Positions 8,611 through 16,833 of a stretch of DNA of 52,217 nt are shown one piece after another (the first letter of the stretch is position 1; each line of letters opens with the position of its first letter). The stretch spans positions 1 through 52,217 of the forward strand of contig MSXR01000021.1 in assembly GCA_002083655.1 (NCBI GenBank). Reading direction: 5' to 3'. Position numbers and translations under genes: made by a program. The notes under the pieces are model-generated. The model saw nothing but the letters and a program-made list of their open reading frames with translations, did no database searches and was not told where the DNA came from. This DNA comes from Proteobacteria bacterium ST_bin14. GTDB taxonomy: Bacteria > Pseudomonadota > Alphaproteobacteria > Sphingomonadales > Sphingomonadaceae.

Positions 8611-8627
8611 CGGTCACCCCCCACCTC

Positions 8628-8649
8628 CGCCCCGAATCAAACCGGGGCG
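8628..8649 (+). terminator. GC-rich hairpin after ppc
   Basis: CGCCCCG (8628-8634) pairs perfectly with CGGGGCG (8643-8649) across an 8-base loop, 18 bases after the ppc stop. No T-run follows, so this is at best a weak or Rho-assisted terminator. Confidence 0.4.
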
Positions 8650-8739
8650 AACCGGAGATCAGACGGCAGACCGGGCGGGAAATGGCGGGCCGACCACATC
8701 AAGCGCCTGTTTTTCACCATACACGCGCACCGATGGGAT

Positions 8740-8815
8740 AAATCCGGCCAAATCGAGCAAAAATCGGCCAAAACCGCGCAAATCGGAACCAAAAACGGGC
8801 AAAACCCAGCGGAAA
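8740..8815. other. Helically phased A-tracts (predicted curved DNA)
   Basis: Eight A-runs of 3-5 bases are centred near 8741, 8751, 8761, 8771.5, 8781, 8793, 8802.5 and 8814, a mean spacing close to 10.4 bases. A-tracts in phase with the helix produce intrinsic curvature. The stretch falls in the non-coding interval between ppc and the LysR remnant, in otherwise GC-rich DNA. Minus-strand ORFs across it are phenylalanine-rich artefacts of the same periodicity. Confidence 0.6.
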
Positions 8816-8826
8816 CCCCCGCTTAA

Positions 8827-9198
8827 CGCGCCAAATCCGACGAGTTGATCCGGCATCGTATCGTCGCGGCCGCATTGGGATCGTCTTCCAGCCCGGTGAT
8901 GTGGCGCTTTGGCGGTCCGGGCAGGGTGAGTGTGGCGATCGATTCGCCGCTCCAATGCCACACGATTGATTCGGCCATCGCCGCTGCCACAGCGGGATGG
9001 GGGCTGGCCCGGGTGCTATCGTACCAGATTGGCCCGGCGGTCGCGGCAGGGGATTTGGAAATTATCCTTACCGACCATGAGGAGCCGCCGATGCCCGTGC
9101 ATGTCGTCCATCACGAAGGGCGGCGCGCATCAGCAACGGTTCGCGGCTTTGTCGACTTAGCGGTAGCCCGCTTACGCGCAAACCCCGATATCGGATGA
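8827..9198 (+). pseudogene. LysR-type regulator remnant (C-terminal effector domain only)
   Basis: The frame encodes the last ~120 residues of a LysR-family regulator: WRFGGPG, then IDSAIAAATAGWGLARVLSYQ, AVAAGDLEIIL, PMPVHVVHHEGR and RGFVDLAVARLRANP, all in family order. The wHTH DNA-binding domain and first half of the effector domain (about 180 residues) are missing. An in-frame TAA lies at 8824-8826, and homology stops where the phased A-tract DNA begins. The only starts are weak (TTG 8845). It may once have controlled a neighbouring gene such as the PNPOx-like gene, but that is inference. Confidence 0.8.
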
Positions 9199-9327
9199 TG
9201 CGACGCTCAATTGTTCCGCTTTGCGAAATAAATTGATGCGTTCATCGCGGCTTCTTGCGTGCGGCGGGCGGGTTTAGGTCGACTATCACCAAGCGGTACC
9301 ATCACGGTGCCCGGCGGGAACCCGACC

Positions 9328-9936
9328 ATGGACCATGCAAACCCGACACCCAGCGACATTTTCTTCTCGCCTGCCGTAAAAGCGGTGCAAGCGGCGCGGG
9401 GATCGCGCGAAAGCTATGCTCGCATGGCGGCGCGTGGTGCCTTTCGTACCGAAATCAATGATGACCTGATGGAGCGGCTAGCGGCAGCGGATAGTTTCTA
9501 TCTGGCGACTGCAAGTGCCGATGGCCAGCCGTACATCCAGCACCGCGGCGGCCCGCCGGGGTTTATCCGGGTGCTCGACGACCGCCGGATCGCCTTCGCC
9601 GATTACCGGGGCAACAAACAATATATCTCAACCGGCAACCTGTCAGAAAACCATCGCGCGCAGATGTTTGTGATGGATTATGCAAGCCAACGTCGGGTCA
9701 AAATTTGGGGTCAGGCGATCACGACCCAGGATCCCGCGATCATGAGCCAGTTGATGCCCGATGGCTATCGCGCACAGCCCGAGCAGGCGATCATCTTCAC
9801 CGTCGATGTCTGGGATTTGAACTGCCCCCAGCATATCCCGATCAAACTGCCGATCAGCGATGTTGCACCGCTGATCGCCGATCTGCGTGCGCAAGTGGCC
9901 GCGCTGGAGGCGGAACTGGCGGCGGCGCGGCGCTAA
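9328..9936 (+). CDS. Pyridoxamine 5'-phosphate oxidase-family FMN-binding protein
   Basis: This 202-residue protein has a split-barrel flavin-binding domain: LAAADSFYLATASADGQPYIQ, then HRGGPPGFIRVLDDRRIAFADYRGN and MFVMDYASQRRVKIWGQA. The family includes flavin reductases, haem-degrading and general FMN-binding proteins; true PNPOx (pdxH) is not implied. The C-terminus ends in an Ala/Glu/Leu-rich stretch (LRAQVAALEAELAAARR) that looks like a short coiled coil. I chose ATG 9328 because it is followed by normal family sequence. Its TAA stop overlaps the stop of the opposite-strand small gene. Confidence 0.85.
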   Translation: MDHANPTPSDIFFSPAVKAVQAARGSRESYARMAARGAFRTEINDDLMERLAAADSFYLATASADGQPYIQHRGGPPGFIRVLDDRRIAFADYRGNKQYISTGNLSENHRAQMFVMDYASQRRVKIWGQAITTQDPAIMSQLMPDGYRAQPEQAIIFTVDVWDLNCPQHIPIKLPISDVAPLIADLRAQVAALEAELAAARR

Positions 9937-10127
9937 CGCAGCTTGGTAATTGCCAATCCGTCGGCCTTGGCGCGATCTTTGATCGATTCCTCGCTGCGTG
10001 TCATCGCCTTGGCGATTGCTTTCAGCGGCATGCCCTTTTTTGCGAGCAGATGAAGTTTTTGAATCTCGTCCTGCGTCCAGGGCTGCCGGTGCCGTTCAAA
10101 TCGTTCTGCCACTGGCGCCGTCTCCAT
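9933..10127 (-). CDS. Small SANT/Myb-like or HTH-type protein (64 aa)
   Basis: The frame METAPVAERF...ITKLR encodes 64 residues containing RQPWTQDEIQKLHLLAKKGM and LKAIAKAMTRSEESIKDRAK. This is the W-x3-E ... helix-turn-helix spacing of short alphaproteobacterial SANT/Myb-like proteins. The TAG stop (9933-9935) overlaps the TAA of the converging PNPOx-like gene by two bases. The start is ATG 10127 with a weak AGG just before it. A much longer frame through this region is a shadow of the polyketide synthase gene. It is divergent from that gene, so it could regulate it; that is inference. Confidence 0.65.
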   Translation of the reverse strand: METAPVAERFERHRQPWTQDEIQKLHLLAKKGMPLKAIAKAMTRSEESIKDRAKADGLAITKLR

Positions 10128-10250
10128 CCTGATGCGCGACACATGGCGCAAAGCAAAACAATGCGGCCCAAAGGCCAGTCGCGCGTTATGATCGGATTGC
10201 GTGTATAGGCCATAGCAATTGTGCCTGCCTGTCACTGATTGAGGGTTTTC

Positions 10251-11324
10251 TTGGTCGCCACCGCATATCTCAACGCCATCGGAACCGCCGTCCCCGGGCA
10301 TGACATCCATCAAGCCTTTATCGGATGGGCGCGTGCGCAGATCAGCGATGATCGCCAGCGCGCGCTGTTTGATCGCATGGCAAAACGGGCAGCGATTGGC
10401 CACCGCTGGTCTGTCTTGCCGCCGACCGCTTCTGGCGGATCGCCCGTTGATTCCGGCGGCTTTTATGACGTGCCCGGCGTGCCCGGCACTGGCGCGCGCA
10501 TGGCGCGCTATGCGCAGGAAGCACCCCGATTGGGGATCGCAGCGATTGAGCAGCTCGCCAGCCAGACCGATATCGGCGGCATCACCCATTTCGTCGTCGC
10601 CAGTTGCACTGGCTTTGTTGCACCAGGCATTGATCAGATTATCGCCCGCCAGCTTGCCTTCGCCCCGTCGGTCGAGCGGTTGCTGATCGGCTTCATGGGC
10701 TGTTACGCTGCCGTCGCGGCGATCCGCACCGCCCGCCACATCGTGCGATCTGATCCTGATGCGCGCGTTTTGGTACTGTGTGTGGAGCTGTCGACGCTGC
10801 ATCTGCAGAAAACCAGCACGATCGAGCCCTTGCTGGCCATGCTGCAATTTGGCGATGGCGCTGCGGCCGCACTCGTCACGGGCACGCCGGGCGGCTTTGC
10901 GCTTGGCCAGCCATTTGCGACCACCCTGCCCGATTCCGAAGCGCTGATCCGTTGGGACATCACCGACAGCGGCTTTGCGATGCATTTGTCCGGCGAAGTG
11001 CCAGGCCGGATCGCGGCAGGCCTGGCCGATGCGGATTTCGCACGGGCGGCGACTGGCGGGCGGGCACCGGACGACATTGATGGCTGGGCGGTGCATGCCG
11101 GGGGCCGATCCATTCTGGACGCAGTGGAAAACGCGTTGGGTATTAATCCGGAGCGGTTGCTGGCATCGCGCCGGGTGCTGGCAGATTATGGCAATATGTC
11201 CTCAGCGACATTGATGTTTGCGCTCGCCAACCTAATTGACGGGCCACCAATCAATGACGGCGTGGCGCTGGCATTCGGGCCCGGGCTGGCCGCTGAGGGT
11301 TTTGGCTTCAGGCACGCGACGTGA
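10251..11324 (+). CDS. Type III polyketide synthase (chalcone-synthase-like)
   Basis: This 357-residue homodimeric-type ketosynthase condenses an acyl-CoA starter with malonyl-CoA units. The catalytic triad is complete: Cys119 in VVASCTGFVAPG, His282 in AVHAGGRS and Asn315 in ADYGNMSSATL. GFMGCYAAVAA and LQFGDGAAAAL match the family. I prefer TTG 10251, which has GAGGG at 10241-10245; a TTG at 10239 is the alternative. Its TGA overlaps the methyltransferase GTG by four bases. Bacterial relatives make alkylpyrones, alkylresorcinols or tetrahydroxynaphthalene; the starter and product are not readable here. Confidence 0.9.
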   Translation: MVATAYLNAIGTAVPGHDIHQAFIGWARAQISDDRQRALFDRMAKRAAIGHRWSVLPPTASGGSPVDSGGFYDVPGVPGTGARMARYAQEAPRLGIAAIEQLASQTDIGGITHFVVASCTGFVAPGIDQIIARQLAFAPSVERLLIGFMGCYAAVAAIRTARHIVRSDPDARVLVLCVELSTLHLQKTSTIEPLLAMLQFGDGAAAALVTGTPGGFALGQPFATTLPDSEALIRWDITDSGFAMHLSGEVPGRIAAGLADADFARAATGGRAPDDIDGWAVHAGGRSILDAVENALGINPERLLASRRVLADYGNMSSATLMFALANLIDGPPINDGVALAFGPGLAAEGFGFRHAT

Positions 11325-12013
11325 GTGGGCTCACTGTCCGCGCAACCGCCGACGAACTCATGGACGCCGATGATCTGGACCCGGCGATCTATGCAGCGGT
11401 TGTCGCTGATCTGGCGCGCGTCAACGCCGTAACGATGGCGGCGCGCCCCACGCTGGCGTTCCTGGAACGCGCGGCGCGGGGGACCAAACAGCTTAAACTG
11501 CTCGATGTCGGGTACGGCGATGGCGATATGCTGCGCCGGATTGCCCGCTGGGCGGCGCGCCGGGGCATGACGGTTGATCTGGTGGGCGTTGACCTAAACC
11601 CCCGCAGCGCGCTGGCCGCGCACGCGCATACGCCCGCCGGACTGCCTATCCGCTATCTGACCGGCGATTACGCCGATCATGCAGATGCCGGCTGGGACGT
11701 GGTGATCAGCAGCTTGGTCGCGCACCACATGACGCAGGAGCAATTGGTGGCGTTCCTGAAGTTCATGGAAAACGAGGCGCGACGCGGCTGGTTCATCAAT
11801 GATCTTGAACGCCACGGATTTGCGCATTGGGGCTTTCCGATCCTGGCCACATTGATGCGATGGCACCCGATTGTGAAGCATGATGGCACGTTGTCCGTCG
11901 CGCGATCCTACCGCGCCGCTGAGTGGTGGCCATTGCTCGCGCAAGCAGGAATTAATGCGGCGTCCGTGACGCGCTATTTTCCGTTCAGATTATGCGTCGA
12001 ACGCCAGCGCTGA
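11321..12013 (+). CDS. SAM-dependent methyltransferase (class I)
   Basis: This 230-residue methyltransferase has motif I LLDVGYGDGDMLRRI (about residues 60-74), an acidic strand-2 end in VGVDLNP, and the post-motif region WDVVISSLVAHHM. GTG 11321 overlaps the polyketide synthase stop (GTGA), so the two genes are translationally coupled, and its own 3' end overlaps the oxidoreductase by 22 bases. Context implies methylation of the polyketide product or an intermediate. The family cannot distinguish O- from C-methylation. Confidence 0.88.
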   Translation: MSGLTVRATADELMDADDLDPAIYAAVVADLARVNAVTMAARPTLAFLERAARGTKQLKLLDVGYGDGDMLRRIARWAARRGMTVDLVGVDLNPRSALAAHAHTPAGLPIRYLTGDYADHADAGWDVVISSLVAHHMTQEQLVAFLKFMENEARRGWFINDLERHGFAHWGFPILATLMRWHPIVKHDGTLSVARSYRAAEWWPLLAQAGINAASVTRYFPFRLCVERQR

Positions 12014-13110
12014 TCATTGGCGGCGGGCCGGCTGGGGCGGCAACCGCGACCATATTGGCGCGCGCGGGAATCGACCACCTGCTGATTGAGCGGACGCCAA
12101 CGACCGGCGATGCGTTATGTGGTGGATTTTTGAGCTGGCGCACGCTTGATTCACTCAACGCGTTGGGGGTGGCCCCTGACGCGCTCAATCCCGCACAGCT
12201 CACCACCGCTCGGCTTTTCGTGGCCGGGTTGGTTGCAGCGGCCCCACTGCCCCGTCCCGCACGCGGCGTATCGCGCCACCGACTTGATAGCGTGATGGTG
12301 GCGCGCGCGATTGCGACCGGGGCCAATGTGGAGCGCGGCGTTGATGCGCGTGCCTGGACGCCAGCGGGCGTGCGGCTGCACGATGGCACGGATCTGGCAG
12401 CGGGCGCGATTTTCCTGGCGACTGGCAAGCGCGATCTGCGCGGCGCTGCCCGCCCCGCCGATGCGCAAGAGCCAGACCCGTCATTGGGGCTGCGCGTCCG
12501 CCTGGGGCCCGCACCCGCGCTAGACCGGTTGTTGGGCAACGCGATTGAGCTGCATCTGTTTGATCGTGGCTATGCGGGACTGAACCTGCAAGAAGACGGC
12601 AGCGGGAACCTGTGTCTGGCAGTGCATCGTTCGCGGCTGACCGAGGCCGGCGGGCCTGAACAATTGCTGGACGCGATTGCTGCCGAATCGCCGCAGTTGG
12701 CCGAACGGCTGGCCTGGCGGACGGGCGATCGGATCGATGCCGTGGCAAACGTGCCCTATGGCTGGCGTTTGCGGCAGGGCACGCCCGGTATGTTTCGGCT
12801 GGGGGATCAGGCGGGTGTTATCCCGTCACTTGCTGGTGAAGGGATGGGCATCGCCATCGCCAGCGGCATCCGCGCTGCCCAAGCCTATGCGCGCGGTGGC
12901 CCCGGCGCAGCACCTGGTTTTCAACGGCAATTGGCGCGTGACTTGATGCGTCCGCTGGCAATGGCGGGCTTGATTCGGTCAGCGGCGGAAAATCCGGCTG
13001 CGGCACGGTGGCTGGTGGCCATTGCCCGGCGCTTTCCCGTGACGATCGATTTGGCGGCCCGACTGACCCGAATCGATCATTCCCCGATTGACGTGCGCGC
13101 TGCGGCGTAA
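11992..13110 (+). CDS. FAD-dependent oxidoreductase (geranylgeranyl reductase / PHBH-like)
   Basis: This 372-residue flavoprotein begins with the Rossmann motif LIIGGGPAGAATATILARAG, then RHRLDSVMV and the FAD-contacting C-terminal motif FRLGDQAGVIPSLAGEGMG. CGGFLSW near residue 40 is typical of the reductase/halogenase-like group. It overlaps the methyltransferase by 22 bases and is the third gene of the polyketide operon. A likely role is hydroxylation, oxidation or double-bond reduction of the polyketide; sequence alone does not decide which. Confidence 0.88.
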   Translation: MRRTPALIIGGGPAGAATATILARAGIDHLLIERTPTTGDALCGGFLSWRTLDSLNALGVAPDALNPAQLTTARLFVAGLVAAAPLPRPARGVSRHRLDSVMVARAIATGANVERGVDARAWTPAGVRLHDGTDLAAGAIFLATGKRDLRGAARPADAQEPDPSLGLRVRLGPAPALDRLLGNAIELHLFDRGYAGLNLQEDGSGNLCLAVHRSRLTEAGGPEQLLDAIAAESPQLAERLAWRTGDRIDAVANVPYGWRLRQGTPGMFRLGDQAGVIPSLAGEGMGIAIASGIRAAQAYARGGPGAAPGFQRQLARDLMRPLAMAGLIRSAAENPAAARWLVAIARRFPVTIDLAARLTRIDHSPIDVRAAA

Positions 13111-13123
13111 CAGATTGGCAGAT

Positions 13124-13519
13124 ATGGACCACATCACGCTTTCCGCCGCCGAATGGCGCGCCAAACTGTCGCCCGACGCTTACCACGTCCTGCGTGAAGC
13201 AGGCACCGAACGCGCCTTTACGGGGCGGTATAATGATAACAAGGCTGATGGCATTTATCAGTGCGGCGGCTGCGGGTTGGACTTGTTCGATAGCGCAGAC
13301 AAATATGATTCGGGGTCGGGCTGGCCCAGCTTTACCCAGCCGATCGTGGCAGCAAATGTTACCGAACACCGCGATGAGAGCCATGGCATGATCCGGATCG
13401 AGGCGGTTTGCACGCGGTGCGACGGGCATCTTGGCCATGTTTTTCCAGATGGTCCGGCGCCGACAGGCCTTCGCTATTGCATGAATTCGCTGTCGCTTGG
13501 TTTCCGGCCGCGCGGCTGA
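13124..13519 (+). CDS. msrB: Peptide-methionine (R)-S-oxide reductase MsrB
   Basis: This 131-residue enzyme reduces methionine-R-sulfoxide in proteins. Zinc-binding pairs CGGCG and CTRCDGHLGHVF are present, as are the substrate segment SGSGWPSFTQP and the catalytic cysteine in RYCMNSLSLGF. I chose ATG 13124 because an earlier start at 13088 lies inside the oxidoreductase gene. It follows the polyketide operon by 13 bases, so it may be co-transcribed, but its role is general redox repair. Confidence 0.96.
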   Translation: MDHITLSAAEWRAKLSPDAYHVLREAGTERAFTGRYNDNKADGIYQCGGCGLDLFDSADKYDSGSGWPSFTQPIVAANVTEHRDESHGMIRIEAVCTRCDGHLGHVFPDGPAPTGLRYCMNSLSLGFRPRG

Positions 13520-13616
13520 TGCCGCCGCGTTGATGAACCGTTCGGGCAATGGGGTGAGCCCCCTGGACCGGATGGCTTGTGAGTGCGCGATTTAACCGGT
13601 ATTCCGCCACTTCTGC

Positions 13617-15752
13617 ATGGCAAATTTCACCCTTCTCACCCTATCCCCCTTGTGGCGACGCCGGATTGTGCTCGCCCTTCAGATTAGCGGTGGCTTGTTG
13701 GCGGCCGGGTTGGTCGCGCTGATCGTCGCGGTCTATGTCGCCAAGGCGCAATTGCCCAGTTTTGACGATCTGAAATCGTCGCCCAATGGCCAAACGATTC
13801 GGGTTCATGCCGCCGACGGCACGGTGATCGTGTCCATCGGCCCAAGCTATGGCGAATGGCTGAGCTATGATCAGATTCCGGTGCTGATGCGCGATGCGAT
13901 GGTATCTGTGGAGGATCGGCGGTTTCGCTCGCATCCCGGCGTTGACCCCATCGCGCTGATCCGCATCATGCAATTTGCCATTGCCAACCGGGGCACCGGG
14001 CGGCGTTTGCAGGGCGCGTCGACCATTACCCAACAGGTCGCGCGAACGATTTTTCTCTCCAATCGCTACACTTTTGGCCGCAAAATCCGGGAAATGGTGC
14101 TCGCGCTGGCGCTGGAACGCCAGTTTAGCAAGGATCAGATCCTCGAACTCTACCTGAACAAGGTATATTTTGGCGGCGGCGCATACGGCATTGATGCCGC
14201 GTCACGCCGCTTTTTCGGGCACGGCGCAAACCAGCTAAGCCTAGCAGAAGCCGCCGTGATCGCCGGACTGGTCAAGGCCCCGTCGCATTATTCCCCGACA
14301 GCAGACGCCGAAGCAGCAATTGGCCGGGCGGGCGTCGTCATCGGCGTGATGCAGGAAACCGGGGCGATTACCGCTGAACAAGCCGCCGCCGCAGACCCTG
14401 CCGCCGTAAAGCTTGCGCCTGAGCCCAAGCAGAACAGCGTACGCTATTTTACCGATTGGGCGCTGCCACAATTGGAAGTGCTGATCGACGAAACCAGCCG
14501 CCCGCTGGAGGTTTGGACCACGCTGGACCTGCCGATGCAGCGCGCCGCCGATGCCGCTATCCGCAGCGCCGCACCCGATAACGCCCAAGGCGCACTGGTG
14601 GCGCTCGACCGCGACGGTGCGGTGCGATCAATGGTTGGCGGTAAGGATTATGTCGGGTCAATCTACAACCGGTCTACACAGGCGGTTCGCCAACCCGGGT
14701 CGGCATTCAAGCTGTTCGTCTATTTGGCCGCACTGGAAGCCGGGCATCGCACCGACGAAAAGGTGGTGGATGAACCCGTGACGATCAACGGCTGGAGCCC
14801 GCGCAATAACTCTGGCCGAAATGCCGGTGAGATGACGTTGCGCAACGCGTTTGCCTATTCAGTCAACACGATTGCCGCCAAACTGGGCCAGGAAATAGGG
14901 TTTTCAACGATTGCAGACATGGCCCGCCGGTTTGGCATTACCACGCCGGTCAGCACCCAGCCCGCGATGGTGCTCGGCTCTTCGGACGTGCGGCTGATTG
15001 ATATGACCCGGGCCTTTGCCTCGGTTGCCAACAAGGGCGTTGCCGTAACGCCATACGGCATTACCAAGGTGACCGCGAACGGCGTGACGATTTATGCGCA
15101 TGAGGTTGATCGATCACAGGTGCTGGTCGCCCCAAGCGTTGCCGCGCAGATGACTGATTTGCTGCAGACTGCGGTCAACACCGGTACGGGCCGCGCGGCG
15201 CAGATCGGGCGGCCGGTTGCGGGCAAGACGGGCACAACAACATCGAACAAGGATGGCTGGTTTCTGGGCTTTTCCAGTGGCCTGACGACCGGCGTATGGA
15301 TGGGGCGCGACGATGCCAAGACGGTGCCGGGGCTGCAGGGCGGCACGGCTCCCGCGCGCGCATTTGCGGCGTTCATGAAGGTCGCCGTCGCGCGGCGGCC
15401 AGTGGAGCAGTTTGAAACCGCCGTCACCCTGCCCGACGGGCTGTCCTTCGACGAAGAATCCTATTTCGGCCAACCCGATAATGCGCTGTTCGTTGATGAA
15501 AATGGCAACCCGGTCGATCCAGCCGATTCGCAGCCGAACGACGGCAGTCTGGTGACGCCCGACGGGGAAGCGATTGAAAGGGACGCACCAGTTGATGACA
15601 ATGGCGATCAGCCGCCGCCACAAAAGCTAGACCAAGCCTGGATGGACCGGGTGCTTAACCGCCAAAATGGACCCCGGCCTGGCGCCAATCTGCCCCCTTC
15701 CCGATCACCGCCACCCGGCGATCGCCCTCAGGAATCGCGCCCGAACCAGTGA
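13617..15752 (+). CDS. Bifunctional penicillin-binding protein, PBP1A class
   Basis: This 711-residue class A PBP polymerises and cross-links peptidoglycan in the periplasm. A single N-terminal anchor (about residues 18-44) is followed by a GT51 transglycosylase domain with VEDRRFRSHPGVDP, QGASTITQQVAR and LELYLNKVYFGGGAYG. The transpeptidase domain carries SxxK (PGSAFKLF), SxN (SVN) and KTG (GKTGTT). The last ~90 residues are acidic and proline-rich and probably disordered. Its 3' end overlaps the converging YgjP gene by 25 bases. A 97-base upstream gap presumably holds its promoter. Confidence 0.95.
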   Translation: MANFTLLTLSPLWRRRIVLALQISGGLLAAGLVALIVAVYVAKAQLPSFDDLKSSPNGQTIRVHAADGTVIVSIGPSYGEWLSYDQIPVLMRDAMVSVEDRRFRSHPGVDPIALIRIMQFAIANRGTGRRLQGASTITQQVARTIFLSNRYTFGRKIREMVLALALERQFSKDQILELYLNKVYFGGGAYGIDAASRRFFGHGANQLSLAEAAVIAGLVKAPSHYSPTADAEAAIGRAGVVIGVMQETGAITAEQAAAADPAAVKLAPEPKQNSVRYFTDWALPQLEVLIDETSRPLEVWTTLDLPMQRAADAAIRSAAPDNAQGALVALDRDGAVRSMVGGKDYVGSIYNRSTQAVRQPGSAFKLFVYLAALEAGHRTDEKVVDEPVTINGWSPRNNSGRNAGEMTLRNAFAYSVNTIAAKLGQEIGFSTIADMARRFGITTPVSTQPAMVLGSSDVRLIDMTRAFASVANKGVAVTPYGITKVTANGVTIYAHEVDRSQVLVAPSVAAQMTDLLQTAVNTGTGRAAQIGRPVAGKTGTTTSNKDGWFLGFSSGLTTGVWMGRDDAKTVPGLQGGTAPARAFAAFMKVAVARRPVEQFETAVTLPDGLSFDEESYFGQPDNALFVDENGNPVDPADSQPNDGSLVTPDGEAIERDAPVDDNGDQPPPQKLDQAWMDRVLNRQNGPRPGANLPPSRSPPPGDRPQESRPNQ

Positions 15753-16402
15753 AGCGCCGCCCCGTGGCGACGCAGCCATATGCGAGCGGTGGTGGCATCA
15801 TCGCCAACGAGCTGCGCCACCAGTGCATGAAAATCTGGCCCGTGATTCATATGCACCCGGTGCGCCACCTCATGCGCCACGGTGGCCCGGCGGACACGTT
15901 CCGGCATCAGGATGAGCCGCCAGCTATAGCGGATCGTGCCGCTGGACGCACAGCTACCCCAACGGCCCTTTGGATCGCCGGTTGAGACACCGGAAACCGA
16001 AACACCGATACGACGGGCAAATTCTGCGGTCTCCGCGCTAAGCACCGCGAGTGCCTCTCGCTTCAGCCAGGCGGTAATGCGGCGCGACAGGCCGTCAGCC
16101 GGGCCACCACAATGGAGCCAGTCGCCGACGCGCACAATCCGCCGCGACGCTGATTCTTCCCAAACGATTGTTACTGCACCATCGCCAAGCGGTATAATCG
16201 CACCCGGCGCGAATGGCCGGGGAAGCGGCAGCTTGGCGCGTTGTTCGGCAATCCATTCGCCGTGTGCCTCTGCCCAGTGCAGCGCCGGCGCCAGCGCGGC
16301 GCGCTTTGGCAACGTCAGCCGGACAGTACCAGTGGTGGGATCAACGCTGAGCCGTGCCCGGCGGGCGCGCGGATGGCGGACCACCTCAATCCCCGAAGTC
16401 AC
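15728..16402 (-). CDS. YgjP-like zinc metallopeptidase
   Basis: This 224-residue YgjP/SprT-like protein has the zinc motif VAHEVAHRVHMNHGPDFH, giving two helix histidines plus a downstream histidine. DPKGRWGSCASSGTIRYSWRL is the conserved segment before it. These proteins are presumed cytoplasmic metallopeptidases with unknown substrates. GTG 16402 overlaps the ycgN stop as GTGA, the last link in a coupled SCO1-ycgN-ygjP operon. The 3' end overlaps PBP1A on the other strand. Confidence 0.9.
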   Translation of the reverse strand: MTSGIEVVRHPRARRARLSVDPTTGTVRLTLPKRAALAPALHWAEAHGEWIAEQRAKLPLPRPFAPGAIIPLGDGAVTIVWEESASRRIVRVGDWLHCGGPADGLSRRITAWLKREALAVLSAETAEFARRIGVSVSGVSTGDPKGRWGSCASSGTIRYSWRLILMPERVRRATVAHEVAHRVHMNHGPDFHALVAQLVGDDATTARIWLRRHGAALHWFGRDS

Positions 16403-16833
16403 AATTCCTCATCGATCAAATGATGTTCCAGCTCACCGGCATCATCTTCTGAGATCGTCCGGCCACGTATCGACATCCCCGCGCGGTGGATCGACTGGCG
16501 ATCACCCGACACAAGATAATGCCATTCAGGCAGCGGCTTACCATCTTCACGCAGGCGATAGGCGCAACTGCTGGGCAGCCAATCAATCTCCGCGAGTTTG
16601 GCGGGTGTCAGCCGGACGCATTCGGCGACATAAGCATGGCGATGCTTGTAGTTGGAGCATTGCGCGGTCTCTCGATCAAGCAGGCGGCACGACACATTGG
16701 TCGGCAGCAATTCGCCAGTTTCCTCATCCTCAAGCTTGTGCACACAGCATTTGCCACAGCCGTCACAAAGCGCTTCCCACTGCGCACGATCAAGCTTGTG
16801 CAGCGGCGTATCTTCCCAAAACCGGCCCGTCAT
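16399..16833 (-). CDS. ycgN: YcgN-family cysteine cluster protein (UPF0260)
   Basis: This 144-residue protein has the YkgJ-type cluster CDGCGKCC near residue 23, additional conserved cysteines in SCRLLD, AQCSNY and SCAYRL, and WHYLVSGDRQSIH. The cysteine arrangement suggests metal binding, but the family function is not established. ATG 16833 overlaps the SCO1 stop by four bases (ATGA), and its own stop overlaps ygjP, so the three are translated as a unit. Confidence 0.92.
   Translation of the reverse strand: MTGRFWEDTPLHKLDRAQWEALCDGCGKCCVHKLEDEETGELLPTNVSCRLLDRETAQCSNYKHRHAYVAECVRLTPAKLAEIDWLPSSCAYRLREDGKPLPEWHYLVSGDRQSIHRAGMSIRGRTISEDDAGELEHHLIDEEL

Noticed and set aside
8659..8961. 100-residue Phe/Gly-rich minus-strand ORF
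   Set aside because: Its periodic phenylalanines come from the phased A-tracts, and it overlaps the LysR remnant antisense.
9933..11096. 387-residue minus-strand ORF opposite the polyketide synthase
   Set aside because: Only its last 64 codons look like a protein; the rest mirrors synthase codons.
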